Origin: Lepidonotus clava
Taxonomy: Eukaryota > Annelida > Polychaeta > Phyllodocida > Polynoidae
Assembly (NCBI GenBank): GCA_936440205.1
Contig: OW387133.1
Span: 9,638,001 to 9,702,000, forward strand
Length of the DNA: 64,000 bases
Direction: 5' to 3'
Shown here: piece by piece, positions 1-13,799 of the stretch
Numbering within the stretch: position 1 is the stretch's first letter
Layout: each line of letters begins with the position of its first letter
Notes under the pieces: generated by a model
What the model was told of the DNA's origin: nothing
The model's input: only the letters and a program-made list of their open reading frames with translations
The model's database searches: none
Made by a program: the position numbers and the translations under genes

Positions 1-338
1 TTTAAGACCTCTGGGCCCAAACTAAGACCTTTCTAATGATCTTATAAACACGACAAACCTAATATAAGATCTTCTGATACTATTTGCACCCTGTTATCAC
101 ATCACATTTCTACAGTGTGATTGTTAAGCCCCATACCCACAAGGACATTTTTACCGTGTCAGGCGCTAAAATTGGCCGATTCTACCCCTAAAATCAGCAG
201 ATTTTGGCGCCAATTTAAATAAAACATGCTGATTTCAGTAGAACATACATACAGGCGATCATAAGAAATAAGAATAAAGTTTAAGAATCGGTTGATTCTC
301 CCAGTCACCCGTCGTCGGTTAAATCGCCTAGTGGGTAT

Positions 339-720
339 TGGGCTTAACAGAGGGCGTTGGACATAACTGTAAAGGGCGCTGCAGTGCCGCCTCCGGGCGG
401 ACCCAGGAGGAGCGGGCGACAGGGGCGTCAATGACAGGCCCAGGGGACACGACGACTAGACACAATCACAAAGGACCTTCACCCGCTACAGGGGCCAGGG
501 CCTCGACAGGGGGCTGAGGGCCCTCCGCAGGTCCTCCTGAGGGTCGAGAGGGGCCAGGAGGAGGGGACGACCACAATGTCGGCATGGGAAATGTTTTTTG
601 GGGGGTAAGGAGAGGTTGGATTCGCCCTACTACACGGTTTGTGGTAGGAGCTGTTGCCCTCAGGCTCAGGCGACTACGTAGGGCGTCAGCTCTTTTCACT
701 GCAGCTTGGATCAGGGGATT
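339..720. other. GC-rich island, non-coding
   Basis: GC-rich block in AT-rich surroundings with repeated CAGGAGGA / GGCCAGG words. The reading frames through it are Pro/Arg-rich shadows with no domain. Bases 1-338 hold nothing I can name. Confidence 0.35.
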
Positions 721-1069
721 CCCCTTCTAGTAGTCATGGTCTCCAAAGAAGGGATGTAAGCCAGGGTCAATGAGAATATCTGAATCTGCATAAAGAACAT
801 GAAAATATCCTAGTATGTTATAATAAATGCTTGTGTATGCACGCATATCTGAAATATATTATCAGAGGAGTTGAAGTTAAAAGATCAGACTAAAATATGA
901 AAACTTGCATCCATGTAAGAGTCAAAATTATCATTTGAGGTGATGATATGGAAAATCTGAAATCAGGTAAAAATTTGAAAACATGCGAAATTAAAGCATT
1001 GCAATTTGGTGAAGTTGGATATTTACATAAACCACGTCTGCGAGTCAACAGTTACTAAGATTGTGGCGC

Positions 1070-1705
1070 AACATAACGTTACTCAAGGCGGAGAACGGTA
1101 CCAGTTGGTGGGTTAATCCCAGGCCGCCTCAGGCTGTCCCCGGTGTTTCCGATCAATTTGTTCCGCCCCCAAATCTACAGGTGATTCGGTGATCTTATTG
1201 CCGGGGCCTTAATACAGTGCTCGGCATGCGGACTAAGTCCCTCACACCTCGTCAATGGCTAACCCGCTCAGGCCGGGCCAGGGGGGCGGGCCCGGCCCCA
1301 CCTTCTGTGCACGGGTTGCATTGTGTTGCCAAATGCAATGTACACTGACGATCTAAATATTATTGACCGGCGGCGGCCGCGTTAAGGCCTAGAGGTGCGG
1401 GACAATCGGGGACTAAGGAAACTTCCCACCTCCAGGGGCCCGAGGCCACAATAGTAGCATGGGGGCCACTTGTGGGAGGTGAGAGCATTAGGTGGTGTTA
1501 ATATTAAGCACCACACCTGAGTGAGATCATCGTAAGCCCCTAATGTGTTGGGCCCTAACTCCCCCTCCCCGAGTTATGTGGAGGGTCGGATCTTTTTGTC
1601 CGGCCTATAGTAGAGAGGTGGCGGCCAGCTGAGGAGACTTAGGTCAGTCTCCCCGGGCCTGCCCAGGAGGCGGATTGGACGCGCCCGGCTCTCTCTCCAA
1701 ACACG
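1070..1705. other. GC-rich island with T-box-type and OTX-type motifs
   Basis: The block contains a T-box half site TCACACCT near 1238-1246, a TAATCCC word near 1113-1119 and CACCACACCTG near 1509-1519. No coding signal is seen. The motifs are short and could be chance. Confidence 0.35.
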
Positions 1706-2043
1706 TTAAGGCCCTATTACACTACACGACCTTGAGTTGTAATATCGGCGTGATATGGTGGTATTTTTTAAAGGCTTTCATTATATAGTAATAATCATCA
1801 GGGTTTCCCTTGGTTTTCAGAATTATAACACACACACTAATGTGAAAATATATACAAGATCATATTAATTCATTACAATATGATATTTCAGAGAAGTGTG
1901 CATACATGCAGGAGTATTGTTTGAAATTGATAATTTTGATTATTTTACACGTGTGCAACAAAGATTTATGTCTCCAATATGTGTGGTTCCTCTGCGACAT
2001 CATCATATCGCAGCTCAAGTCGTGTAGTGTAATGCCGGCTTAA
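1706..2043. mobile_element. piggyBac-like MITE flanked by TTAA
   Basis: An AT-rich element is bounded by TTAA at 1706-1709 and 2040-2043. Its arms match as inverted repeats: ATTACACTACACGAC near 1716-1730 against GTCGTGTAGTGTAAT near 2019-2033, continuing toward GAG/CTC. TTAA target duplication is typical of piggyBac elements. It has no transposase. A related single arm (TATTACACTAGCCGA) lies at about 16672-16686. Confidence 0.7.
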
Positions 2044-3060
2044 GGCACTACCCCCAACCTGGCTGGGTCCAAATGGCCCAGGTTATGTCCTGACCTGACT
2101 GGTCGGTATTAACCATAAATGCCCTCCGCGCTCTTAATGACACGAGCACCCTTCATTCGTGTCACACCAATTCACATCGACTATGGATTAAGTACCACCC
2201 CAGGCTGCAAGGAGCATTAGTGCTACATTTGTTTGTTTTAAACAAAATGGCACTAAACTGCCTCAGAACTAATCTGAAAGTGGTCTCTAAAGTATTTCCC
2301 ATAGAATATTTCTATTAGTTTACAAAACACTGAATGGGGGCCCACTCATTTTTTGTCTGAATCGATATGTTGGCAGGGCATTGATCCTTAATCTTTTAAT
2401 GTGAAGTCCCATTCACGGCTATCATAATTCCGTGTAGAGTGGTCATATCAAGGGCACTTAGTTCCAAGCCGTATTGGTGCTCAGAGCTGAGTAACACACT
2501 ATGTGGGCCGGGCAGAGGAGGCCCTGACAAAATCACTCAGCTATATAATCTCCTATTTTCTGCTCAAGATGTGCTTGAGGCCAATTTATGGACCACCATA
2601 GACTCTCAATAATAAAAGATCCCCGCCGATAATAACCCATCAAGGTGACTTTGGTCAATTTGTTCTGTCTGCAAATCACATCTAGTGCAAAGCCACAGGT
2701 GGCAGATTATATATTATTTATCTCAGGGGTAATCTTAATCCCACTCCCACCTCCCCAGGAACCTCACTAAAGACGCTGGAGATATTGACCATCAAACCCA
2801 TCAATCTGCCCTGACCTATCATATCAGTCGTCTCAAGTGGCCGAAGGAAGACGCCGATTGTCTGCGCGGCGACGTAAGGCGCCTGCTGATTGGTCCAGCC
2901 CTCATATATCTTACGGGATCAAGAGCTCCTCCAGGGGGGAATTCGGTCATGTGACCACCTCTTGATCGGAGACAATTGTTCCCTTGTCGGACCCATCCTG
3001 TCCGAACGCTACCGATAGGTGATATCTTATCTCATTTATCTAAGGTCACTATATAAGGTC
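2044..3060. other. Mixed GC island without gene
   Basis: GC-rich words alternate with AT-rich DNA. The motif CTCAAGTGGCC near 2832-2842 matches the NK2 homeodomain site (TNAAGTG), and GATAATAACCC lies near 2627. No protein-like frame is present. Confidence 0.3.
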
Positions 3061-3359
3061 ACATGCTTATCATTCACATTTCTTTCTAAATATATAGTTT
3101 TATTTTTCAATGAAAGAATAAAAGAATGCCCTGCACATGAGTGGCTATGTAAAAAGAGGATAATGTATGTTTTTCATCCATAGAAGCCATTGATTGGTAT
3201 AAAACATCCTATTATAAAAACCTTAATATTTTGTGAATATTGACTACATCATATTTTGTTATCTGGAGTAGATATATAATTATATATATATATCCGCTCT
3301 CAACGAAAATAGTACTATCGTGTAGAAGCGATATTGATTTGGGATCTAAGATATAGGTC

Positions 3360-4850
3360 ATAAGACCATGGGACCATACTCAATCTGCGAGTTCTCGAGC
3401 ACCCGGGAGACCCACCTACTAGAGGCCACTCCATTCTCACCACTGCCCTTATTGATTACGTGTTATTTGGTTCCAGTTGTTAATCAACAACTTTTCGAGC
3501 CTTGGTATATCTACATAAACATGTCTGGTAAAGTCGGTGTCAGTATGGTTTATGAAGCAAGTTTCTATTGCAACTGACATTTACTGTCTCTTCTTGAAGG
3601 TCTGTTGTATCCCTGTTGTAGTTGCTAAATTGAAATACTGTCTTCTAATGTCTGGCGAATATCACCTTTATATATATAACCTTTTTAGTATGTATTTCTA
3701 ACACGTATATGTCCCTTTATTTCCATATTTTCTCTTTGCCTTTCGTGAATTCAACTGATACTACGGTAAAAATGTCTACAGCAGCTGCTGATAAAATAAA
3801 ACCTTGTGCCCCATAACATCACACGTCGCCTCTTCCACCAAAACAACAAACCACAACAAAGCTTACAGGAGTTCAAAACAGGCCGACTGGGTTTTCGACC
3901 AACTGGTGAATGGATCGGCGGTGGTCCTTTAGATAAGCGCGCCCCATCGAGGATCACTACCGAGTGCTTGGGTTGCCAGATTAAGAGCGCCTACTGGAAC
4001 AGTGAGAGTTGACTATTAGGCAATGATGGGACCTCTCGACGAGGGGCACTTTGTCTGGGACCAGCCGGCCGGCCGCTGATCTGGACGGCCACTATCACCT
4101 GCTCTTGACATGCCTATTACAAGCTTCTTAAGCACCACTGGAGAGGGGTGAGGATACACTGACTCCAGGCACGCGACAGAAGGAGGCTCACTCCACTGGC
4201 ACCGCCACCAACACCTCCAGAGAGCCACCTACGCTTTATTGTGTTTTTGTTTAGTGCATTGGCACGAACGGCTCTTTCTGGGCCCCCGGCCCAAAAATGT
4301 CTGCATCCTTTGATTTATTTGATGTTTTGAAGAGCGGAAAATAGAAACTCATGCATGTATACCTCCTAGGCCTTATTTTAGCTAAACAATTCTGTAATTT
4401 ACTTAGGCGATCTAAAATCAACAAATTCTTCACTGATGGTTGTAATTATTATATATATATACGTATAAATATTTATTGATATTAATTGATTTATGATCAT
4501 CGTTATAGTATTTTTCCTTGTAGGTGTCAACAGAAGTTATGAAAATAAATATACAGCACAAGTAATATTACAAATCTTATCATTTCTTTTTGTTAAAACT
4601 ATCAAAAAAGGAAGATTTTGCAGTTCTCGAGTCCATCATAGGATCCGGGTACTTTAGGTTCTTCGCTGGTGACTGGCACGCTTTGCACGGTAGGCCTCGG
4701 GTGACGCGGGTATCAGCTTCCAAAGCCCTCACCTCAAGGGTTTGTCGCGCCCCTTGACGGCCCCGCAGATAAGATAGGCCACTAAGTGACCACTGGTCAC
4801 TGTGGTCACTGAAGCCTCGACTGGTACTGGGTCATAGGTCCCATGTAAAC
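3360..4850. other. Two GC-rich islands (3.87-4.24 kb and 4.62-4.85 kb)
   Basis: Frames of 60-70 codons on both strands overlap and have no domain, so I read them as chance. The second island has a GATA doublet (GATAAGATAGG, 4768-4778) and a perfect 15-bp palindrome GTGACCACTGGTCAC (4786-4800) followed by TGTGGTCACTG. Confidence 0.3.
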
Positions 4851-6329
4851 CGACTCTAATAAACTCTTATATAGATATATACAAAGAAATACATTTTCAA
4901 TCCTTTGTTTTGAATTATTACGCATTTTCTGGGGGTGAAGATTGGACAGGAAAAGGTGCCTGAAAGGTGTTAAAGAAAACTGTTACCTTTTTGTTTGACC
5001 AAGAGCTATTTTACGCATGAGGGTGTAGGAAAACTTCCCCTCTGGCTCGGATTCACTGGGTTAAAGGGACGGCAGCTTAACCGGCGTGTTGATAAAGATT
5101 TAGGCAAATGAGGATCATCTTCTTAGTCTAAGGTAGCCAGGTCGGGGCGGCGAACTTCAAAGGGAGCGTCTGGGTGTCGCAGGTCGGCCCACCTGGCTGT
5201 GTTGATTTGGTGCGCGGGGGCACAGGGTGGGTGGGGTGGTGGGGTGTCCGTTGGGCCTGAGATAGGCCTGTTGGTAACACAGGTATGTCAGGACAGATGG
5301 AGCCGTTGTACAGAGAAACAGAATCATTAATCTGAATAAAAAGACACTCTGCCACATTTTGTTCCTTTTTTTTTTAAAGTTCCAAGAAACGATTAAAATG
5401 ATTCTACATTGTTATGGTTTTAAATGTTGACGTACTTTGGTAAAACACTAAAGATCCTCTGTTTTTGAGCAGACCTGGTTTGAACTAAGTCTATCAGGCC
5501 AACATACTATTCTCAATGTAAGAGTATCGAGCAGTCAAGCCTAAAGACTAGTTTTGAACTTGCAAAAGACAAAAGAGCAATAATAGCATAACCTTTTGGG
5601 TTGCAAAATATAATACACGTAGATAAATGTTTCAGGGCATTATGTTTAAATGGTTTGCTGTTTATTTACCCAGAATATTATGTATATTCTAATAATAACC
5701 TCAACAGTAACTATGCTGCCGCCTGCCTATCGATATAATATTAGAATAGATTGAATTATTAATCTTGACTTATCGTGTAATATTGCACGTCCATACGTAC
5801 ATGCTATCATCTCAATCTAATATATGGAGACAGGCCGATATCTTAATGAAAAATCGGAATGTATGTTATCGAAATACTTATTAGAAAAACTGACATACAT
5901 GTACGAGTCATATAATACAGTAAAGTGATCGATCAAAATCGATCTATCTTGGTCGAATTTATAGACTCTAGAACGGCTGTTTTAATTGACTCGTATATCT
6001 GTTGCGGTTCTAAAGGACGGGCTTAAATTATTTGGTAGCTCGCGTAGTTATATTAAAATATATTATATAACTGTCTATTTAAATTTTATAATTGTTTTTG
6101 TGCTCAAGGAATATGAAATTCTAAGACTCAAGTTGTTGTCCAGTACTGAATCACCCTGGGTTATGGATTCAGAAAATTATCAAATCCCTGTTAGGGGGTA
6201 TGTATTTCTTATAATTTATGAGATCCAATATTCTACCCCCAGGTCAAGTCAACGTATTTTAAATGTTAGCTTGGACGTCTAATTACATTTGCACGGTTGG
6301 CAGGATGTGGCGACTAGGTACCATAATTA
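4851..6329. other. AT-rich spacer, no gene
   Basis: I see no supported feature apart from a short GC-rich patch at about 5130-5260. An open frame at 5986-6282 has AT-rich, unbiased codons and no homology I recognise. Confidence 0.4.
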
Positions 6330-6670
6330 AAACCTAATATGATATATCACAGGGAAGAAAGCTTCACCACAAAAAAAGGCGCGTCTGATAAACCGTTAAT
6401 CTGTTTATCATGGGATCTGACCGAGACGCTGATCTCTCCGGGACCAGGGGGGATCAAATGGAGGTTAAGCCGCGGCCGCCAAGCACAGGAAGTGGGGCCG
6501 ATAACCCGCCCTGGAGGTAAACAGAGGGCTGATAACCAGGTCCATCTATCATGTAGCCCACCTGAGGCCGGGCCGTGAGACCAGACCTAATCAGGCACAG
6601 GTAAATAATCGCCCATCTCAGTACGCGGCTTCCTCCCGGCCGGCCGCAGCACCTGCTACGGCCCACTAGT
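6330..6670. other. GC-rich island with forkhead-like and GATA words
   Basis: Words CTGATAAACC, CTGTTTATCA and GATAACCAGG lie within 170 bp in an otherwise GC-rich block. No coding support. Confidence 0.3.
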
Positions 6671-9240
6671 ATTTTGTATTATGAAGTAGAAGGGCGCGCT
6701 TTTATGTGGCAGTTCTTAACAGAAGTGATGGAATAATGTAAACCTCTTTAAACGCTGCACAGAAGCTGGTTTGAGATTGGTAGGGCTCTTTTCCCTTCGA
6801 GTATGCCGTTTGAAGTTTATGCTATCAGTTGTTTTGTTACGTATTACACAGTAAATTGTTCTCTCTGAAAAATCAGTTTACAGTTACATGTAAACTATTA
6901 CTATATTCACATCAAAGTGTTTTCGATCAAAATTGATATCAATTAAATGTTACACCTGATATTTTGCTTCATTGCCATGAAAGTCCATGAAAATAAATAT
7001 TTTATATTTTATATTATCGAGAACACATTTATTGGATACATGAACACACCTCACGTACATCTGGCATTAAACAGTTATGTCAAGTTAAAAACGTAGATGG
7101 ATAATATTTTCTATTCATCGAAACCTATTTTGGAATATATTTTGAGCCAAACTTCCTTTAGAATCATTGAAAGTGCCTACTTCAGGATTATTTGACATCA
7201 GAGTCGACCCATCCAACCTAAACAAGTGCTTAATGAACCTACTCTCCTTGTAACTATTGGGCTTCCTACCCTTGGCAACCCTTCCCTACTATAAGTATTA
7301 CTAGTGGTAGTAAGCTCAGAGTGGCGGTTCTCACTTGGAGGCATTATACTATAGGATATTCTTTGTTATAAGTAGGACATCTCAGAGGATCCCACCTTCT
7401 CCAGGCACCGGTAAGGCCCCTCGGCTATGTTATCGGTCACAGGGAGATAATACCCAATCAAAAAACCCTTATCAAGATCTACACATTTACATCGGATCTA
7501 TAACGCAAACTAAAAGTACAGGCAGAAAACCGATTCTGCCTTGGGAAATGCTACGGTGCATTCCATATCTTGTTTTGGATCGAGCGGTTATCTGAGATAT
7601 GTTATCGGAAAAAGTTGTTTGGATTGGAAACTCGAAGCAGAGTGAACATTTTGAAAGTTCAAATCCCCACCCCCTTTTTGACTTCTGCTATCTAGTTTAT
7701 TTTTTCAAATCTCCCACCAGTACAGTCTATAAGAGAAATGGAATACGTTTTATCAACGTATGTAGAAGGAAAGTATAAGCTCGATAACAAGCTGGGAAAA
7801 AGCAACAACTAAACTTCTAAATCATAAGTGTTCTCTTTAATTTTATCACTTATTCGTGCATACCGTTCAGCTTTATTAATATAAGGTCAAGTATAAATCA
7901 AAAACACTTATCGTTTTAATTTTTTTTTGTCTCAGAGACATGTACATCGCAAGTATCTGTACCAAACATTTAACCAACTAGTTATCTAACAGTGGCCAAG
8001 TGGCCTCCAACTAAAGCGAGATTTACTGACCAAGTAACAGGCAGGTCGTGGGTAGTTTGTATATGTAAGCCCGCACGTAACTTGGCCATATCCTTACGTA
8101 AGGCCGACTTTCACCAGGCTCATCCTCTTGCCTCTCTCCCAGAGCCCCACACCAAAAAATGACCCCTTTGGGAACATAGTAGAGCTTCCTGAATACTTAC
8201 AGACCCCCTCCCCTTCATTCTAAAACCTCCAAGGGCCCTCACATACCCACCACGACCACTCATATTTATATCCTAACAGTATATCTCCCTAAATATACCC
8301 TCACTTATCCCCCTCCTCCACACCTCCTTCAAACACCCGCTAATCCGGCCTGAGACTCCCCAACCAACACCTACTATCAATTTGCCGTAAATCCAGTCAA
8401 GGATCGTGGAAAACGAAGCGTTATCAGCGCGGCGAGTAGCGAAAGTACAAGTGGAAGACTAAACCAGTATTACACCTGGCTGAGGGCTCTTGGCGCGGCC
8501 ACTCGGCGGTGGGTAACACGGCGAGAGACACTCTGGGTGGGCAGATCAGTGGACACTGACCGCAGGTAGCAATGCCAATCAACCATTATAGGGGCCACTC
8601 TCATGTATATTTTGAAATACAGGTTTAAAGGATTGATCAGACCTGTATTAGATTATCTAGAAAATTCTTTATCCCTCTGGGTGGATAATCTCATTTTGAT
8701 ATTTCTCCTGTGCGGAGGGGATTATTTTTGAGTATTACTTGAGTGATTCAAATATCCAGATTCAGATTGTTTTCACTCAAACTATCATTGATAACTAGAT
8801 GTTGGATCAATTCCAAGATGACATGCTTCCTGATACATTAAATTAATTTCAAATCAATATACGCGTTTCCTTGAGCATTTTAGAAGGCAAATTACGGACT
8901 TCCACGTCTATACCTGTTCTTCTGGCCATAGACAAAATGTTTTGGAATTGATAGAAAAGGATCTAATGTACACCGATCAATTTGATTAGTATACAGTAAG
9001 TTGTTGCGAATTTAAAGGTAAATGATCGTATAAGATGACGATAGTGGGGGACCCAGCACTGCCCAAGTTCTTTTGGTTCAATCCCCAGTTGGTGCTTGGT
9101 TCACTGAGGGATGAGGTACAGCAAAAATTATCTCCAGGTTTTGATCCCCTGCTGTTTGCCCTCCCTGCCACCTTCATCTCATAGATACGACCGCCAAAGG
9201 CAGAATTCGTCCCAACCTGTTTTCGCCGTGAATACGACCT
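6671..9240. other. Mostly AT-rich spacer with a CT-rich strip
   Basis: Bases 8100-8390 are strongly C-rich on the plus strand and 8420-8600 mildly GC-rich. I see no gene, RNA or repeat family here. Confidence 0.35.
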
Positions 9241-9279
9241 TAATTAGATGTTGAAACGGCGTAAAGTCTCCTTTACTCA

Positions 9280-10540
9280 CTCACCCTTATGTCATCAGAT
9301 CATAGGCCCACCATTTTCAGGAATTACTGGTAGGGAGACCCAACTACTTGCCTCTATATTATTTAGCTTTGTAATACCACGTCTTACTCTTCAAGTTCCG
9401 AATCTATGTATGCTTATTAATGTAATACTGAGGTTAACATCAGATCATAATCTTTTATATTTTAACAGAAAAATACCTGAACTATTTTCCAATATCAAAA
9501 ATATGTTTAAATATGTAATATATAGGGCGATATCAAACCATAACTTTTAATAATATTATTTCAACAGGAAAAAGCCCAAAACCCTAAAACTCTCTGAAAA
9601 GTAGCAACCCTGAATCTACATTATGTTTCATCCATGACCACCCCACCATTCATGCACAGAGCCTGCTGGAGGAGAGCCATCCTTTTTCCGCGGGAAAAGC
9701 GGTTGACTTATGTCACCAGAGAGATAATGGCCTTAGTCTTTATCAGCGATCACATCCCCTGCTCTCAGGGTTATCTCCCTCCCCGGCCAGGCCTTATCAG
9801 CTGGCGAGTGGCTGATCCGGTCACCTCTCACCTGACGCCTCACCTGCCCGATACTGACCCCCCTACAGGAGGAGGAGCGTCTCCCGCCATATGGCACGCC
9901 TGAGCACTGTATCTCTACAGGTATTGATGTAAGGGGGATTTCATCAAGTTTTTGGTATGGGAACGGTGTGGTCTTTATCTTACCATTTGGGCATTATAAG
10001 GTCAAAATCGTGTATATAAGAATCTATTATAGATGTCAAACTTGCATCATATTGTATTGTATTTAACATTGAACGTCTTGTTATTATACCTTACTTCTGG
10101 AAGGTCAGAGTGACCTGAAGATGTCTATTGAGAATATATTTAAAAAACAAAACAAAAAAAAACATATGTAGTAGGATATATGGATGGTAGAGAAATACCT
10201 ATTTTCTAATATCAAAGATAAGTTTATATATGTAATACTTAGGTTAACATCTGATCATGCCCACCACTTTCAGGAGATCATATAGTGAACAATTCAAAGT
10301 AAACCTATCAGTAATACTGAAAGTTCATTTAGAACAAATTACTCACATACCTTCAAGGTGACTATGCCAGTCTGCACAGATGTATTGTGCAACAAAATAA
10401 TGAAACACACAAGAAAACTAAAAAAGAAAATGTATTTCTCACGTCAATCAGAAGGAAAAAATAAATTGTAATCCAAAAAGTTAAATAGGACTAGCCAAAA
10501 ACCCTAGAAAAAGCAATCTCACATGTTACATTCGACGACC
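9280..10540. repeat. Degenerate local duplication (about 9.28-9.62 kb and 10.19-10.53 kb)
   Basis: Several words recur in both segments in similar order: CAGATCATAGGCCCACCA / CTGATCATGCCCACCA, GGTTAACATC(A/T)GATCAT, TTTTC(C/T)AATATCAAA, and CCAAAACCCTA. The order is partly rearranged, so this may be an old repeat rather than a simple tandem copy. The island at 9630-9905 lies between them. Confidence 0.4.
9718..9850. promoter_or_regulatory. GATA and E-box cluster
   Basis: Four GATA cores occur within 80 bp (AGATAA 9722-9727, TTATC at 9740, 9771 and 9794). The last overlaps an E-box CAGCTG (9798-9803), and two CACCTG E-boxes follow (9829-9834, 9841-9846). The cluster sits in a GC-rich island (9630-9905) without coding signal. 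Confidence 0.4.
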
Positions 10541-11306
10541 CTGTGTCAGGAAATAAGGCACAGCCTGTCTCCTCAAGTATACGAGACATGATAGAGAGCA
10601 GATCCAGGAATGGAATGCTAATATCCCACTTCACCGAGTTCCTACAGCATGGCATTCAGGAATCTCTAACCACAGCATATCAACATCAAACACTGAAGTC
10701 TCAATCACTGGGTCACCATTTCTAGCAGTTTCATTCCAGATTTCACTCGTCCTCGATTGGTGGCATTCGATTTAGAAATAGCTTTTTCCTATTATCATAT
10801 CGCCTATCCTAGCCTCGAATCAAGAGAATAAGAGTTTCATGTATTTTCTATTACTGAGTGCCTAAAATATGATTGGCATTGGAAAGACCCACAAATGTGA
10901 TCTTGATCAGAAATCGACATTATTCTTCCTGTTCAAAAGATGAAAAGGAAAACAAATGTATGGTCGGCAATGCCATTCCAGCAATAAAATAACACTATAC
11001 CTTAGCTCCACGATTTGTATCTAACCAGAATTGAATACAAAGGTTTTCGGAGTAAGCGCCTTCTGGTGTATCCTTACTACATCGGGCCTAAATATAGCTC
11101 AAAGCCTATACTCCACATGCCGATTTTGTTTCGGAATTAAGGTTAAACATAGAAATGATATATATCACTGGAACCGTTTTGTAGCCATTCCCTTTCAATT
11201 GGTATAAAGTATTCATGGTTTCATGCCATATTCTTAGGGAAAATCAAACAAAAACAAAATTCTCCAGCATCAAATTGGTATGGTAGTACAGGCACAAGGC
11301 TCCAGT

Positions 11307-11331
11307 CAATTTTGGTGAGCCACCAAAATTG
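11307..11331. repeat. Perfect 11-bp stem hairpin
   Basis: CAATTTTGGTG (11307-11317) is followed after three bases by its exact complement CACCAAAATTG (11321-11331). It is not T-tailed and lies in AT-rich spacer, so it is probably the remnant of a palindromic element. Confidence 0.6.
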
Positions 11332-11519
11332 GTTTGTTTACAAACATTGTTGTCTTCAGGCACAAATGACATGAGTATTATGGAATTTAAGTAAAGTTCG
11401 AGGTAGTTATTCATACTGTACCAATGGCTAAAATTAGACCCTTAGAGTGTATTTTCATAGTTATTTAAGTTTGCAAAATTTTGTCATATTTTGGCACTTG
11501 GCTCTCTTTAAGGCACACA

Positions 11520-11940
11520 TTAAGTGATCAGACGAAGGTGTCACATCGTAGACGGGTCAAAAGGTGCGTGGAGACCCCTGACCCAGACCGTCCCCCCTAA
11601 CCTCCACTCCTGGAGTGATCCATGATCCACTCCAACCGTGGAGGACAAGTCAGGAGCGCCACTCCAGGCTTACGATGAAGGACCATCCACGGCCTTTATC
11701 ACGTTGTCCACCAACGTGGGTGCCCGACCGAATCGCCACTGGTGGGGATGAGTGGTGCTGTTATTGTGTATGTTGTGACGGCTAGAAGGGGGCCGTGAAG
11801 ACCCTGTATATTGTGACCCAGGTGTCAGGGATATTTCCCACAGTTGTGGGTTTGAATGGAGAGAGGCGGAGCACTTAGTGAAAGGGAGGGTAATTCTAGC
11901 TGAAGTATCATAATTTGTTAAAGTGAGTGGCACTGCTCCT
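11520..11940. other. GC-rich island, non-coding
   Basis: The block contains several ACTCC / GGAGT inverted words (11590-11680) and CCACTGGTGGGG. The 87-codon minus frame across it has no domain and low-complexity Ser/His/Pro content. Confidence 0.3.
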
Positions 11941-12483
11941 CTGAAAAGATTTTTAGTCGACTTAAATAAACATTCGATGATTGATTAATTGGATTTTGGC
12001 TGGAGAACCTGGACAGGTTCTGTGTCCAGGTTCTGTATTGGATTCACTGCATTGAAAGAATGAGATCTGGGATAGAATCCATTTTATATTTATTAATATT
12101 TTTCCTTTAAAAAATATTTTTCAATTGCATGCAAATTCTCCAAACTTACTGAAAAAAAGTAAAGGGGCGTATTTATATTTTTTGACTGAATCGAGAACTA
12201 TCTCAGGATAATGCAGTTGTACTGACCCTGCAAGCTACTATTACACAGAGTGAGAAACTTGACAAACACTTATGGAAAGTACATGCAGTATTTAAAAGTT
12301 CCAGTTGAGGAGATTACACGTGAACTACTTTTAGACCAGTTATTAAACCTCGTTAAACCCTCTTCATATGCCGCACCACTTAATCCGAACTTGAGCACCA
12401 TGATTTGTGCACTCATAATATCTCGAAGCAGCATGGTAGTTAATTAATCAATCTAAGGTTCTATGTTTAAGATACTCCTATTC

Positions 12484-12560
12484 ATCATGCAACATAAGGT
12501 ATGAATTTGTGTTCAAATTTCATGCAACATGAGGCATGAATTTTTACTCAAATTTCCCCT
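12484..12560 (+). repeat. Two-copy tandem repeat of about 38 bp
   Basis: CATGCAACATAAGGTATGAA and CATGCAACATGAGGCATGAA head two adjacent copies, each ending CAAATT. Confidence 0.75.
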
Positions 12561-12779
12561 TTATTTATTAAGCTGGATTTGAACACTATTAACCCCATAA
12601 TTATATACAAATGACTTATACATATTACTATACAATACACTTCCAACCACTTGGAAATTTTTCAAAGGACAATCCCACTGTTTATCTCATCAATAAACCA
12701 TCCATACATAACTTATTCAACAAAGAGCTACAAGTCGTTCTCTTGTTCATCAACAATCCTTCTCCTCAGTTAAAGGACT

Positions 12780-13205
12780 GTGCCCATAACTCCTCCCCTT
12801 TGACTTTTCCGTCAAGACCTAATTCAACACACACCACCACGCCAATGGCGAATATCAGAAATCCACATGGGACAAAAAGGCGGCAGGCGATGGGTGGTGG
12901 GGCCTACACCCAGGAGTCCTTCTGGATGGGGCAGTGAAAGCCCTCGTGGGCGGCTGGAGGTGTGCTGGAGGGCTATCAATGACCTATCAATACCTTCTAA
13001 TGACCCCTGATAACAGGCCCTGGAGGGCCGACTCAGGGGCCGCGCGCCCTCTCCAGGGAGACTTCACGCCGAGTAGGCGGGCCGGTAGGAGCCTTCTCAC
13101 CTGTGTGCTTGGCCGTACTTAGTATAATTACAGGTGTGGGTCGAGGCCCCTCACACCTGCCAGATCAAACCGTCGGGCACCAAGTCAAAACTGCTGAACG
13201 GTTCT
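12780..13205. other. GC-rich island with facing T-box-type half sites
   Basis: AGGTGTGGGTC and CTCACACCTGCC face each other near 13132-13160, an inverted pair of AGGTGTG half sites. The GC block has no protein-like frame. Confidence 0.35.
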
Positions 13206-13799
13206 GGAGTCTCTACTTAGAAGGAGTGGCAATATGATCATCGTATTTCAGAAACGAGTGGTGTTATTAAAGGTGTCTCTGGGTTTTTATTTTATTAATT
13301 GGAAATAACATCAAGTTTCCCTGATCTTCCAGTTATAGTTGAACATAATCATACACATAATTATTTATCATCAATATTGTTGTTCATCTAAACTAACAAA
13401 ACCATATTGTGTTATGTACCGTTTTAAATAGCAATAATTTGCAACCAGTACAAGTCGAATACCACATCCTATGCAGCTCTTAGGGGGACTAGGGTAGAAA
13501 AACACACATACAAAAATAAAATCTACCCATGACAGAAACCAATACGACCTATATAGGGGTTAAGAGAAGGTCTCAATTCCGAATATAAGAACAACCGGAA
13601 GTACATTGCTCATGATTGGAACTAGTATGTGAAGCTACTCTTAAAATATCATAATTTGATGACATCTGATTCCATATTGAGGGTAATATTCTCCAATATA
13701 TATATGTGTAACATATGTAACATGAATGGAGTCAAACTGCCGAAAAACTCTACTTAAAGACTTGCAATTGGAAGAGAACTAAAATGGTGGAACCCACAT

